Shown piece after piece: positions 1 to 6,034 of a stretch of 15,543 nucleotides of DNA; positions within the stretch are counted from its first letter, which is position 1; each line of letters begins with the position of its first letter. The position numbers and the translations under genes were made by a program. The stretch covers positions 1 to 15,543 of the forward strand of contig JBFHWF010000059.1 in NCBI GenBank assembly GCA_041589175.1, given 5' to 3'. This DNA comes from SZUA-229 sp041589175 (GTDB lineage Bacteria > Pseudomonadota > Gammaproteobacteria > SZUA-229). The notes under the pieces were generated by a model. The model had not been told where the DNA came from. It did not search any database and worked only from the letters and a program-made list of their open reading frames with translations.

Positions 1-561
1 ATCCCGGCGGTTGTTAAGGATCTCAACGACCAGGCCGCTGCTGCCGTATCCCTCATCGAGAATATCCAGCGTGAAAACCTGAATCCACTGGAAGAGTCCA
101 GGGCGCTACAGCGCCTGATCGACGAATTCGATATGACCCACCAGGAAGTGGCGGAGACAGTCAGTCGTTCCCGTACCACGGTCACCAACCTGCTGCGACT
201 GAAAGACCTCAACGAAGATGTAAAAATCCTGGTAGACGAACGCCAGCTGGACATGGGCCATGCCCGTGCGTTGTTATCGCTCACCGGTCACGAGCAGAGC
301 GTACTGGCAAAGAAAGCGGCAGATCAGGGCTGGTCGGTGCGAGAAACCGAGCGTCGTGTGAAAAACCAGCTTAATCCTCAGCCTAAAACCACAAAGGCAT
401 CCGCCGAAACCGACCCGGATATTAAGCGTCTTCAGGAGCAGGTGAGCGAGCGCCTGGGTGCGTCGGTCGAAGTGCAACATAAGAGTAACGGCAAGGGTAA
501 ACTGGTGATAAACTACACCAGCCTGGACGAACTCGATGGCATTTTGAATAAAATTCACTAA
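1..561 (+). CDS. parB: ParB chromosome-partitioning protein, C-terminal part (5' end outside the window)
   Basis: The reading frame is open from base 1 and ends at TAA 559-561, giving 186 residues; the first roughly 100 residues lie outside the window. ParB is the CTP-dependent clamp that loads at parS sites near the origin and works with the ParA ATPase in chromosome segregation. Visible residues include the conserved ENIQRE box (about residues 20-25 of the fragment), followed by the helix-turn-helix region (about 45-67, with SRSRTTVTNLLRL) that recognises parS. A charged linker follows, then a C-terminal dimerisation domain (about 135-186, SERLGASVEV...). The CTP-binding GERR motif would be just upstream of the window. 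Its position directly before atpI is the common gammaproteobacterial arrangement. No intrinsic terminator with a U-tract follows it. The family call is secure; only completeness is unknown. Confidence 0.95.
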   Translation: MPAVVKDLNDQAAAAVSLIENIQRENLNPLEESRALQRLIDEFDMTHQEVAETVSRSRTTVTNLLRLKDLNEDVKILVDERQLDMGHARALLSLTGHEQSVLAKKAADQGWSVRETERRVKNQLNPQPKTTKASAETDPDIKRLQEQVSERLGASVEVQHKSNGKGKLVINYTSLDELDGILNKIH

Positions 562-876
562 GTTGTTGATTCTTTAAAAACAGGTCGCGTGGGCGCTACT
601 GGCACGCCATTATCTCGCCAGCTCTTCATCAGAATCCGCGCAACGGGTTTTCCCGTGTTAGATCAATGACCTGCCGCATTCGGCAGTCGCCCGGGGTGCG
701 GGCGTGGTGATAAATCCCTGTGAAATGTAGGCGGAAAGCCTGATCAGGGCTGAATCATTAATAATTCACCAAGTTCTAAAATAAAATCGCCTTATTCGGA
801 CATTAAGGTTGAAAATACACGTTTTCACACCTATAATTTGCGCGCATTTTCAGCGACGCAGAAAGCGTTTCGTAAA
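562..876. other. Intergenic region parB-atpI with hairpin cluster and operon promoter
   Basis: I see no credible gene in this 315-base gap. The first half carries four inverted repeats. ACGGG 643-647 pairs with CCCGT 652-656 over a TTTT loop. CTGCCG 671-676 pairs with CGGCAG 681-686 over CATT. CGCCC 688-692 pairs with GGGCG 700-704. A two-level stem follows, with CCCTG 716-720 pairing to CAGGG 745-749 around an inner AGGC 729-732 / GCCT 738-741. None is followed by a T-run, so none is a standard intrinsic terminator. An AT-rich inverted repeat (TGAAT 751-755 / ATTCA 764-768) comes next, and the last part holds the sigma-70 promoter described separately. The stems could belong to the parB mRNA 3' end, a small RNA or an atp regulatory leader; the sequence does not decide which. 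Confidence 0.6.
809..837 (+). promoter_or_regulatory. Sigma-70 promoter of the atp operon
   Basis: TTGAAA at 809-814 and a perfect TATAAT at 832-837 are separated by exactly 17 bp, which is close to the best housekeeping promoter possible. Transcription would start around 843-845, giving a leader of about 33 bases before the atpI ATG at 877. This is the strongest promoter-like sequence I see in the window and fits the high expression expected of ATP synthase. It also rules out the in-frame TTG at 838 as the atpI start. Confidence 0.85.
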
Positions 877-1269
877 ATGATGCTCAAGACCCGCACCACA
901 CAAATTAAACAGATACTGTTAGTTCAATTTGTGGCGAGCCTGTTGGCTGGTGCAGCAGGCTGGATCGTAAGCCCGGACGCAGGTGTTTCGGCACTCGCCG
1001 GTGGCCTGATCGCCAGTCTCGCGAACGGGTATTTCGCATGGAAGGTTTTCGCAAAGCAGCAGGAAACCGAGTCAGCGCAAATCCTCTCAACCTATTACAG
1101 GGCGGAGGTCGGTAAAATTATTTTGACCGTCATGTTGTTTGTTTTCGCGATAAGCGTCATCAAACCACTAAACATGATTGCACTTATAAGTGCGTACTTA
1201 TTAATCACAATGATTCCCTGGTTGGCGTCATTTTTTATTAATGACGACGACAAGAACTGGAGAGAATAG
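877..1269 (+). CDS. atpI: ATP synthase protein I (AtpI), assembly factor
   Basis: AtpI is a small inner-membrane protein encoded first in many bacterial atp operons. It is linked to assembly or stability of the c-ring and is not part of the final enzyme. From ATG 877 it has 130 residues with four hydrophobic segments at about residues 11-31, 36-58, 76-94 and 96-118, and a polar tail rich in Asp/Asn/Lys, as expected for the family. The frame extends upstream to a TTG at 838, but that codon sits against the -10 box of the operon promoter and would not be transcribed. ATG 877 or the adjacent ATG 880 is therefore the start. The Shine-Dalgarno sequence is weak, which suits a low-abundance assembly factor. 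The stop codon lies 3 bases before atpB, so the two genes are probably translationally coupled. Confidence 0.88.
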   Translation: MMLKTRTTQIKQILLVQFVASLLAGAAGWIVSPDAGVSALAGGLIASLANGYFAWKVFAKQQETESAQILSTYYRAEVGKIILTVMLFVFAISVIKPLNMIALISAYLLITMIPWLASFFINDDDKNWRE

Positions 1270-1272
1270 AGA

Positions 1273-2136
1273 ATGGCTGGTGAAGGCATTACTTCTGGTG
1301 AATATATAAAACATCACCTGCAGAACATGACTTACGGCAACCATCCGGAACACGGCTGGATGTTTGCACAAAACCCCGAGCAAGCAAAAGAAATGGGCTT
1401 CTGGGCGTTCCATGTTGACTCTTTAGGATGGTCAATTGGCCTGGCACTGGTCTTCTATTATCTTTTCCGCGGTGTTGCCAAGAAAGCAACCACAGGCGTA
1501 CCTCACGGCTTCCAGAACTTTGCTGAAATGATGGTTGATTTCGTCAACGATTCAGTTCGCGGTTCCTTCAGCGGTAAAAATCCTCTGGTTGCACCGCTGG
1601 CATTAACGATCTTTGCCTGGGTGTTCCTGATGAACCTGATGGACCTGGTGCCTGTTGACTGGTTGCCTATGCTGGCCCAGCAAATTGGTGCTGCCTTTGG
1701 CGCCGATCCACATCATGTTTACTTCAAAGTTGTACCAACAACCGACCCTAACGTGACATTTGGTATGGCGCTGGGTGTGTTCTGGTTAATGCTGTACTAC
1801 AGTATCAAGATTAAAGGTGTTGGCGGCTTCTTCGGTGAGCTGGCATTCCAGCCATTCGGCAAGGCCGGTGCTCCGGTTAACCTGGTGCTCGAAGGTGTAT
1901 CCCTGATTTCCAAGCCAGTATCACTGGCGCTGCGTCTGTTCGGTAACATGTACGCAGGTGAAACAATCTTCATCCTGATTGCAATTATGTTCTCTGCTGG
2001 CTGGGCTATTGGTGCCTTCGGTGGACTGCTGCAGTTAGGCTGGGCAATTTTCCACATCCTGATTATTACGTTGCAGGCGTTCATCTTTATGACCCTGACC
2101 ATCGTATATCTGGATATGGCACACACGGATCATTAA
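1273..2136 (+). CDS. atpB: F1Fo ATP synthase subunit a
   Basis: Subunit a forms the two proton half-channels beside the c-ring in the inner membrane. The 287-residue product is slightly longer than E. coli AtpB (271). The essential arginine is Arg221 in the SLALRLFGNM motif (E. coli aArg210), with Asn225 and Glu230 in the same helix. The last helix carries His261 and Gln268 (E. coli His245 and Gln252) in WAIFHILIITLQAF. All key proton-path residues are present, so the subunit should be functional. The extra length is mainly in the N-terminal and periplasmic-loop regions; the stretch around residues 130-165 is polar and probably lies between membrane helices. Its Shine-Dalgarno sequence (GGAGA, 1259-1263) lies inside the end of atpI. 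The gene is second in the operon and is followed by a 72-base AT-rich gap before atpE. Confidence 0.98.
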   Translation: MAGEGITSGEYIKHHLQNMTYGNHPEHGWMFAQNPEQAKEMGFWAFHVDSLGWSIGLALVFYYLFRGVAKKATTGVPHGFQNFAEMMVDFVNDSVRGSFSGKNPLVAPLALTIFAWVFLMNLMDLVPVDWLPMLAQQIGAAFGADPHHVYFKVVPTTDPNVTFGMALGVFWLMLYYSIKIKGVGGFFGELAFQPFGKAGAPVNLVLEGVSLISKPVSLALRLFGNMYAGETIFILIAIMFSAGWAIGAFGGLLQLGWAIFHILIITLQAFIFMTLTIVYLDMAHTDH

Positions 2137-2155
2137 TCGATAGCGCAAGTTAACG

Positions 2156-2208
2156 ATTACGATAAATTTTTAATTTAATTTAAAACTACTCTCACAGGAG
2201 ATTAAACA
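2156..2208 (+). promoter_or_regulatory. AT-rich translation-initiation region of atpE
   Basis: The leader before atpE is almost pure A/T from about 2161 to 2185 and is followed by a strong AGGAG at 2196-2200, 8 bases from the ATG. In E. coli the atpB-atpE gap carries a U/A-rich translational enhancer upstream of the Shine-Dalgarno sequence, which boosts synthesis of the c subunit needed in about ten copies. The layout here is the same, but the function is inferred by analogy. Confidence 0.55.
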
Positions 2209-2451
2209 ATGACTGAAGCAACTGCATTTCTGTATATCGCTGGCGCTTTAATGATGGGTCTGGGCGCACTGGGCGCTGCTGTAGGTATCGGTATCCTTGG
2301 TGGCCGTTTCCTGGAAGGTGCTGCACGTCAGCCTGAGCTGATCCCAATGCTGCGTACTCAGTTCTTCATCGTTATGGGTCTTGTTGACGCGGTTCCTATG
2401 ATCGCTGTTGGTATTTCTCTGTACGTTCTGTTCGCGGTTGTTGGTGGTTAA
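2209..2451 (+). CDS. atpE: F1Fo ATP synthase subunit c
   Basis: Subunit c is the proteolipid that forms the rotating ring of Fo. The 80-residue product is a two-helix hairpin. Helix 1 is glycine/alanine-rich (about residues 8-34, with GLGALGAAVGIGIL). The polar loop contains Arg40-Gln41-Pro42, which contacts gamma/epsilon. Helix 2 carries the proton-binding Asp60 in GLVDAVPMIAVG. The length and Asp position match the E. coli protein (79 residues, Asp61). I do not see the helix-1 Gln plus helix-2 Glu/Ser set of sodium-dependent c subunits, so proton coupling is expected. Codons are strongly biased to those used in highly expressed genes. It is preceded by the strongest ribosome-binding region in the operon, and an inverted repeat begins at its stop codon. 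Confidence 0.98.
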   Translation: MTEATAFLYIAGALMMGLGALGAAVGIGILGGRFLEGAARQPELIPMLRTQFFIVMGLVDAVPMIAVGISLYVLFAVVGG

Positions 2452-2476
2452 TCAAAAACAAAACTCTTTTTGATTA
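2449..2476 (+). repeat. Perfect 10-bp inverted repeat at the atpE stop codon
   Basis: TAATCAAAAA (2449-2458, beginning with the atpE TAA) pairs perfectly with TTTTTGATTA (2467-2476) across an 8-base loop. It occupies over half of the atpE-atpF gap and ends 12 bases before the atpF ribosome-binding site. The stem is nearly all A/T, so it is not a classical GC-rich terminator. It may protect the 3' end of a processed atpE message or cause partial termination; both roles are inference. Confidence 0.6.
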
Positions 2477-2499
2477 CACATTAACCACGAGGAATAAGC

Positions 2500-2970
2500 A
2501 TGAACATCAATGCAACTCTTATCGGACAATCAATCGCGTTCTTCGTGTTTGTATGGTTCGTTATGAAGTATGTTTGGCCGCCGCTGATTGCAGCGCTGGA
2601 CGAACGTAAAAAGACGATTGCCGATGGACTCGCTGCTGCTGAACGTGGCAAGCATGAACAGGAGCTGGCTGAAAAGGCGGCTGAGAAGCACATCAAGGAA
2701 GCCAAAGATCAGGCTGCCGAGATCGTAACTCAGGCGCAGAAGCGTGCATCTGAAATTGTTGAAGAAGCTAAAGACGCTGCAAAAGAAGAAGCGGGTCGCG
2801 TTAAAGCGGCAGCTGACGCTGAGATTGAACAGGAAATCAATCGTGCGAAAGAGCAACTGAGACAACAGGTAGCAAGTGTAGCTATGGCCGGTGCTGCGAA
2901 AGTCCTGAAACGTGAAGTTGACGAAAAAGCCCATGGCGATATCGTTGACGACATGATTGCTCAGATATAG
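2500..2970 (+). CDS. atpF: F1Fo ATP synthase subunit b
   Basis: Subunit b is the dimeric peripheral stalk that holds F1 against subunit a. The 156-residue protein has the exact length of the E. coli subunit. It has one N-terminal membrane helix (about residues 5-28, with FFVFVWFVMKYVWPPL) and then a long alanine-, glutamate- and lysine-rich helix to the C terminus, typical of the right-handed coiled-coil dimer. The last 20 residues would bind the delta subunit. The N-terminal Asn-Ile-Asn-Ala-Thr start and the conserved WPP-like segment after the membrane helix match the gammaproteobacterial family. CGAGGA at 2488-2493 is a good ribosome-binding site. The gap to atpH is 16 bases. Only one b gene is present, with no b' partner. 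Confidence 0.97.
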   Translation: MNINATLIGQSIAFFVFVWFVMKYVWPPLIAALDERKKTIADGLAAAERGKHEQELAEKAAEKHIKEAKDQAAEIVTQAQKRASEIVEEAKDAAKEEAGRVKAAADAEIEQEINRAKEQLRQQVASVAMAGAAKVLKREVDEKAHGDIVDDMIAQI

Positions 2971-2986
2971 GTATAGGTGATTAACC

Positions 2987-3523
2987 ATGTCTGAATTTAC
3001 AACTGCCGCCAGGCCCTATGCAAAAGCTGCTTTCGAAGTAGCGCACGCTGAGTCTAAACAGGCTGAATGGTTAGAAGCGATCGAGCTGATGAGCGCGATT
3101 GTTTGTAACGAAACATTTGTACCTGTTATTGATTCACCATCAATGGGTTCTGCAGCGAAAGGCGATATCCTGATCGATATCTGTGCCGACAAGTTGAGCG
3201 AAACGCAAAAGAACTTCGTCAAGGTGCTGGCCGAGAATGGTCGTCTTCCACTGTTGCCTGAAATTACGGTTCTGTTTGAAGAACTGAAGGCACAAGCAGA
3301 AAGTACCGTTGAAGCGGTTGCGACATCAGCATATCCATTAAGCGATGCGCAGGTTAAATCAATGACAGAAGCCCTGAAGAAGAAATTAGGCTGCGAAGTA
3401 AGCTTAACGACTGAAGTTGACGCGTCGTTAATTGGCGGCGTTGTTATTCGGGCCGGCGACTTAGTAATTGATGGTTCGACTCAGGCCAAGATTGAGTCAT
3501 TAACTCATGCGGTCTCCCATTAA
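2987..3523 (+). CDS. atpH: F1Fo ATP synthase subunit delta
   Basis: Delta caps the F1 head and joins the alpha subunits to the b-dimer stalk in the cytoplasm. The 178-residue product (E. coli 177) has the N-terminal helical domain (TAARPYAKAAFEVA near residues 5-18) that contacts the alpha N termini. The conserved C-terminal segment SLIGGVVIRAGDLVIDGS (about residues 147-164) is diagnostic of the OSCP/delta family. The ribosome-binding site is AGGTGA at 2975-2980, in the short gap after atpF. The gene lies between the stalk gene atpF and atpA, the usual order, which agrees with its bridging role. Nothing is missing or unusual. Confidence 0.97.
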   Translation: MSEFTTAARPYAKAAFEVAHAESKQAEWLEAIELMSAIVCNETFVPVIDSPSMGSAAKGDILIDICADKLSETQKNFVKVLAENGRLPLLPEITVLFEELKAQAESTVEAVATSAYPLSDAQVKSMTEALKKKLGCEVSLTTEVDASLIGGVVIRAGDLVIDGSTQAKIESLTHAVSH

Positions 3524-3550
3524 GTTGGGCCATTAACGAGGATCTAAAGA

Positions 3551-5092
3551 ATGCAACTGAATCCATCAGAAATCAGTGAACTGATTAAAAAACGTATAGA
3601 AAGCTTCGAGACGGTCGCTGAAGCCCGTACCGAAGGTACTATTGTAAGTCTGAACGACGGTATCGTACGTATCCACGGCCTGACCGAGGCTATGCAGGGC
3701 GAAATGATCGAACTGCCGGGTGATACTTACGCACTGGCACTTAACCTTGAGCGTGACTCAGTAGGTGCTGTTGTACTGGGTTCCGACAAGCACCTGAAAG
3801 AAGGTGACACTGCCAAATGTACTGGCAAAATTCTTGAAGTACCAACAGGCGATGCGCTGTTAGGTCGTGTTGTTGATTCACTGGGTAATCCAATCGACGG
3901 TAAAGGCCCAATCGAAACTTCAACGTCTTCACCAATTGAAAAGATTGCACCCGGTGTTATCGAGCGTAAATCGGTAGACCAGCCTGTGCAGACAGGTCTG
4001 AAGTCAATCGACGCAATGGTGCCCATCGGTCGTGGCCAGCGTGAGCTGATCATCGGTGACCGCCAGACAGGTAAAACAGCAGTAGCACTGGATGCCATCA
4101 TCAACCAGAAAGGTACAGGCGTTAAGTGTGTATACGTAGCGGTTGGTCAGAAAGCATCAACGGTTGCTAACCTGGTTCGTAAGCTGGAAGAGCATGACGC
4201 AATGGCGCACACCATCGTTGTTGCAGCAACGGCATCTGACTCTGCAGCTATGCAGTACATCGCACCTTACTCAGGTTGTTCGATGGGTGAGTTCTACCGT
4301 GATAGCGGTGAAGACGCACTGATCGTATATGATGACCTGACTAAGCAGGCATGGGCATACCGTCAGGTATCTCTGCTGCTGCGTCGTCCTCCAGGACGTG
4401 AAGCATACCCTGGTGACGTTTTCTACTTGCACTCACGCCTGCTGGAACGTGCAGCACGTGTAAATGCTGACTACGTAGAAAAGGCAACTAACGGTGCGGT
4501 TAAAGGTAAGACGGGTTCATTAACCGCTCTGCCAATTATCGAAACTCAGGACGGTGACGTATCTGCGTTCGTACCAACCAACGTTATCTCTATCACAGAT
4601 GGCCAGATCTTCCTTGAGTCTGACCTGTTCAACGCAGGTATCCGCCCAGCGATCAACGCGGGTCTGTCGGTATCTCGTGTAGGTGGTGCAGCACAGACCA
4701 AGATTGTTAAGAAGCTTGGTGGTGGTGTTCGTCTGGCACTGGCTCAGTACCGTGAACTGGCGGCATTCGCACAGTTTGCATCTGACCTTGACGACGCAAC
4801 TCGCGCACAGTTAGAGCGTGGTGAGCGTGCGATGGAACTGATGAAGCAGGCTCAGTACTCACCCATGGGTGTTGCAGAAATGGGCTTTTCTCTGTTCGCC
4901 ATGAACGAAGGCTTTATGGATGATGTTGAAGTTAAGCAAATCCTTAACTTTGAAGCAGCCATGTGGGCTTACGTGAAGAGCAACAACGCAGATCTGGTCG
5001 ACAAGATCGGCGCTGAAGGTAACTACGACGATGATATCGCCGCAGGTATGAAGTCTGCACTGGAAGCGTTCAAAGCCAACGGTGTTTGGTAA
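3551..5092 (+). CDS. atpA: F1Fo ATP synthase subunit alpha
   Basis: Alpha forms the F1 hexamer with beta and binds nucleotide at non-catalytic sites. The 513-residue length equals that of E. coli AtpA. The N-terminal beta-barrel covers about residues 25-95. The Walker A motif GDRQTGKT spans 169-176 with Lys175 and Thr176, and the Walker B strand is ALIVYDDL (about 256-263). The arginine finger Arg376 lies in SVSRVGGAAQT and reaches into the catalytic site of the neighbouring beta. The C-terminal helical domain completes the protein. The PPGREAYPGDVFYLHSRLLER region is the ATP synthase alpha/beta signature. All functional residues are present. GAGGA at 3538-3542 is the ribosome-binding site. 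Codon choice is that of a very highly expressed gene. Confidence 0.99.
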   Translation: MQLNPSEISELIKKRIESFETVAEARTEGTIVSLNDGIVRIHGLTEAMQGEMIELPGDTYALALNLERDSVGAVVLGSDKHLKEGDTAKCTGKILEVPTGDALLGRVVDSLGNPIDGKGPIETSTSSPIEKIAPGVIERKSVDQPVQTGLKSIDAMVPIGRGQRELIIGDRQTGKTAVALDAIINQKGTGVKCVYVAVGQKASTVANLVRKLEEHDAMAHTIVVAATASDSAAMQYIAPYSGCSMGEFYRDSGEDALIVYDDLTKQAWAYRQVSLLLRRPPGREAYPGDVFYLHSRLLERAARVNADYVEKATNGAVKGKTGSLTALPIIETQDGDVSAFVPTNVISITDGQIFLESDLFNAGIRPAINAGLSVSRVGGAAQTKIVKKLGGGVRLALAQYRELAAFAQFASDLDDATRAQLERGERAMELMKQAQYSPMGVAEMGFSLFAMNEGFMDDVEVKQILNFEAAMWAYVKSNNADLVDKIGAEGNYDDDIAAGMKSALEAFKANGVW

Positions 5093-5117
5093 TCTGCCAA
5101 TAATTCGGAGATAGAGC

Positions 5118-5978
5118 ATGTCCGGTGCAAAAGAAATACGCGGTAAGATAAAGAGTATTAAAAATACTCAGAAAATTACCAAAGCTATGGAAATGGTTGC
5201 AGCTTCCAAGATGCGCAAAGCGCAGGATCGAATGGAAGCCAGCCGTCCATATGCGGAGAAAATGCGCAATGTGATTTGCCATTTGGCGCATGCTCACGCC
5301 GAGATTAAACATCCGTTTATGATCGAGCGTGAAGTAAAACGCGTTGGTTATATTGTTGTTACATCAGACCGTGGTCTGTGTGGTGGCCTGAACGTAAACC
5401 TGTTCAAGAAAACAATTGCTGACATGAGATCACACGCTGACAAAGGTGTAGAAATTGATGTTGTAGCAATTGGTCGCAAAGCAGTTGATTTCTTCAAGCG
5501 TCAGAATGCAAACATTCTGGGCGAAGCAAGTCATCTGGGCGACACACCGCATATCAATGACCTGATCGGTTCGGTAAAAGTCATGCTGGATGCCTTCAGT
5601 GAAGGCAAGATTGATGCACTTTACCTGATCAGCAATGATTTTATTAACACGATGACGCAATCGCCAAATGTGCAGCAGCTATTGCCTGTAAGCGGCCCAG
5701 CGGATGATGAACTTAAACATCACTGGGATTACATCTATGAGCCGGACTCAAAAGAAATTCTTGATGCCCTGCTCATGCGTTTTGTTGAATCACAAGTTTA
5801 CCAGGGTGTTGTTGAAAACATCGCCTGTGAGATGTCTGCGCGAATGATTGCGATGAAAGCCGCAACTGATAACGCTGGCGACATTATTGGTAGCCTTGAA
5901 ACGATGTACAACAAAGCGCGTCAAGCGGCGATTACTCAGGAAATTTCTGAAATCGTTGCAGGTGCAGCGGCCGTTTAA
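5118..5978 (+). CDS. atpG: F1Fo ATP synthase subunit gamma
   Basis: Gamma is the central rotor shaft of F1. The 286-residue product (E. coli 287) begins with the conserved N-terminal helix (KEIRGKIKSIKNTQKITKAM, residues about 5-24), which together with the C-terminal helix (about 215-286) makes the antiparallel coiled coil inside the alpha3beta3 ring. The central Rossmann-like domain has the family motif SDRGLCGGLNVNLFK (about residues 83-97). The C-terminal signature AMKAATDNAGD is present near residue 247, where the shaft contacts the DELSDED loop of beta. GGAG at 5107-5110 is the ribosome-binding site. No regulatory disulfide insert of the chloroplast type is present. Confidence 0.98.
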   Translation: MSGAKEIRGKIKSIKNTQKITKAMEMVAASKMRKAQDRMEASRPYAEKMRNVICHLAHAHAEIKHPFMIEREVKRVGYIVVTSDRGLCGGLNVNLFKKTIADMRSHADKGVEIDVVAIGRKAVDFFKRQNANILGEASHLGDTPHINDLIGSVKVMLDAFSEGKIDALYLISNDFINTMTQSPNVQQLLPVSGPADDELKHHWDYIYEPDSKEILDALLMRFVESQVYQGVVENIACEMSARMIAMKAATDNAGDIIGSLETMYNKARQAAITQEISEIVAGAAAV

Positions 5979-5980
5979 TT

Positions 5981-6003
5981 GCCTTGCTCACTGAATAGCA
6001 GGC
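5981..6003 (+). other. Hairpin in the atpG-atpD gap
   Basis: GCC 5981-5983 and TGCT 5985-5988 pair with AGCA 5997-6000 and GGC 6001-6003, with T5984 bulged and an 8-base loop. The stem begins two bases after the atpG stop and is followed by an AT-rich stretch and the atpD ribosome-binding site (AAGAGGA, 6021-6027). No T-run follows, so it is not a terminator. A role in mRNA processing or in uncoupling atpD translation is only a possibility. Confidence 0.4.
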
Positions 6004-6034
6004 TAGAAAGAATTTAAATTAAGAGGATCAGTCT

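Noticed and set aside
643..686. Intrinsic terminator for parB
   Set aside because: The stems ACGGG/CCCGT and CTGCCG/CGGCAG are not followed by a T-run.
562..840. parS centromere site near parB
   Set aside because: No sequence resembling the TGTTTCACGTGAAACA palindrome is visible here or elsewhere in the window.
838..876. Upstream TTG start for atpI adding 13 residues
   Set aside because: It directly follows the TATAAT box and would lie before the transcription start; two ATG codons at 877 and 880 fit the family length.
2209..2451. Sodium-translocating c subunit
   Set aside because: Helix 2 has Asp60 in the proton-type GLVDAVPM context, and the Gln/Glu/Ser sodium ligand set is absent.
2530..2988. 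152-residue open frame antisense to atpF
   Set aside because: Composition is low-complexity Phe/Leu/Ser-rich, there is no ribosome-binding site, and it is fully explained as the complement of an Ala/Glu/Lys-rich coiled-coil gene.
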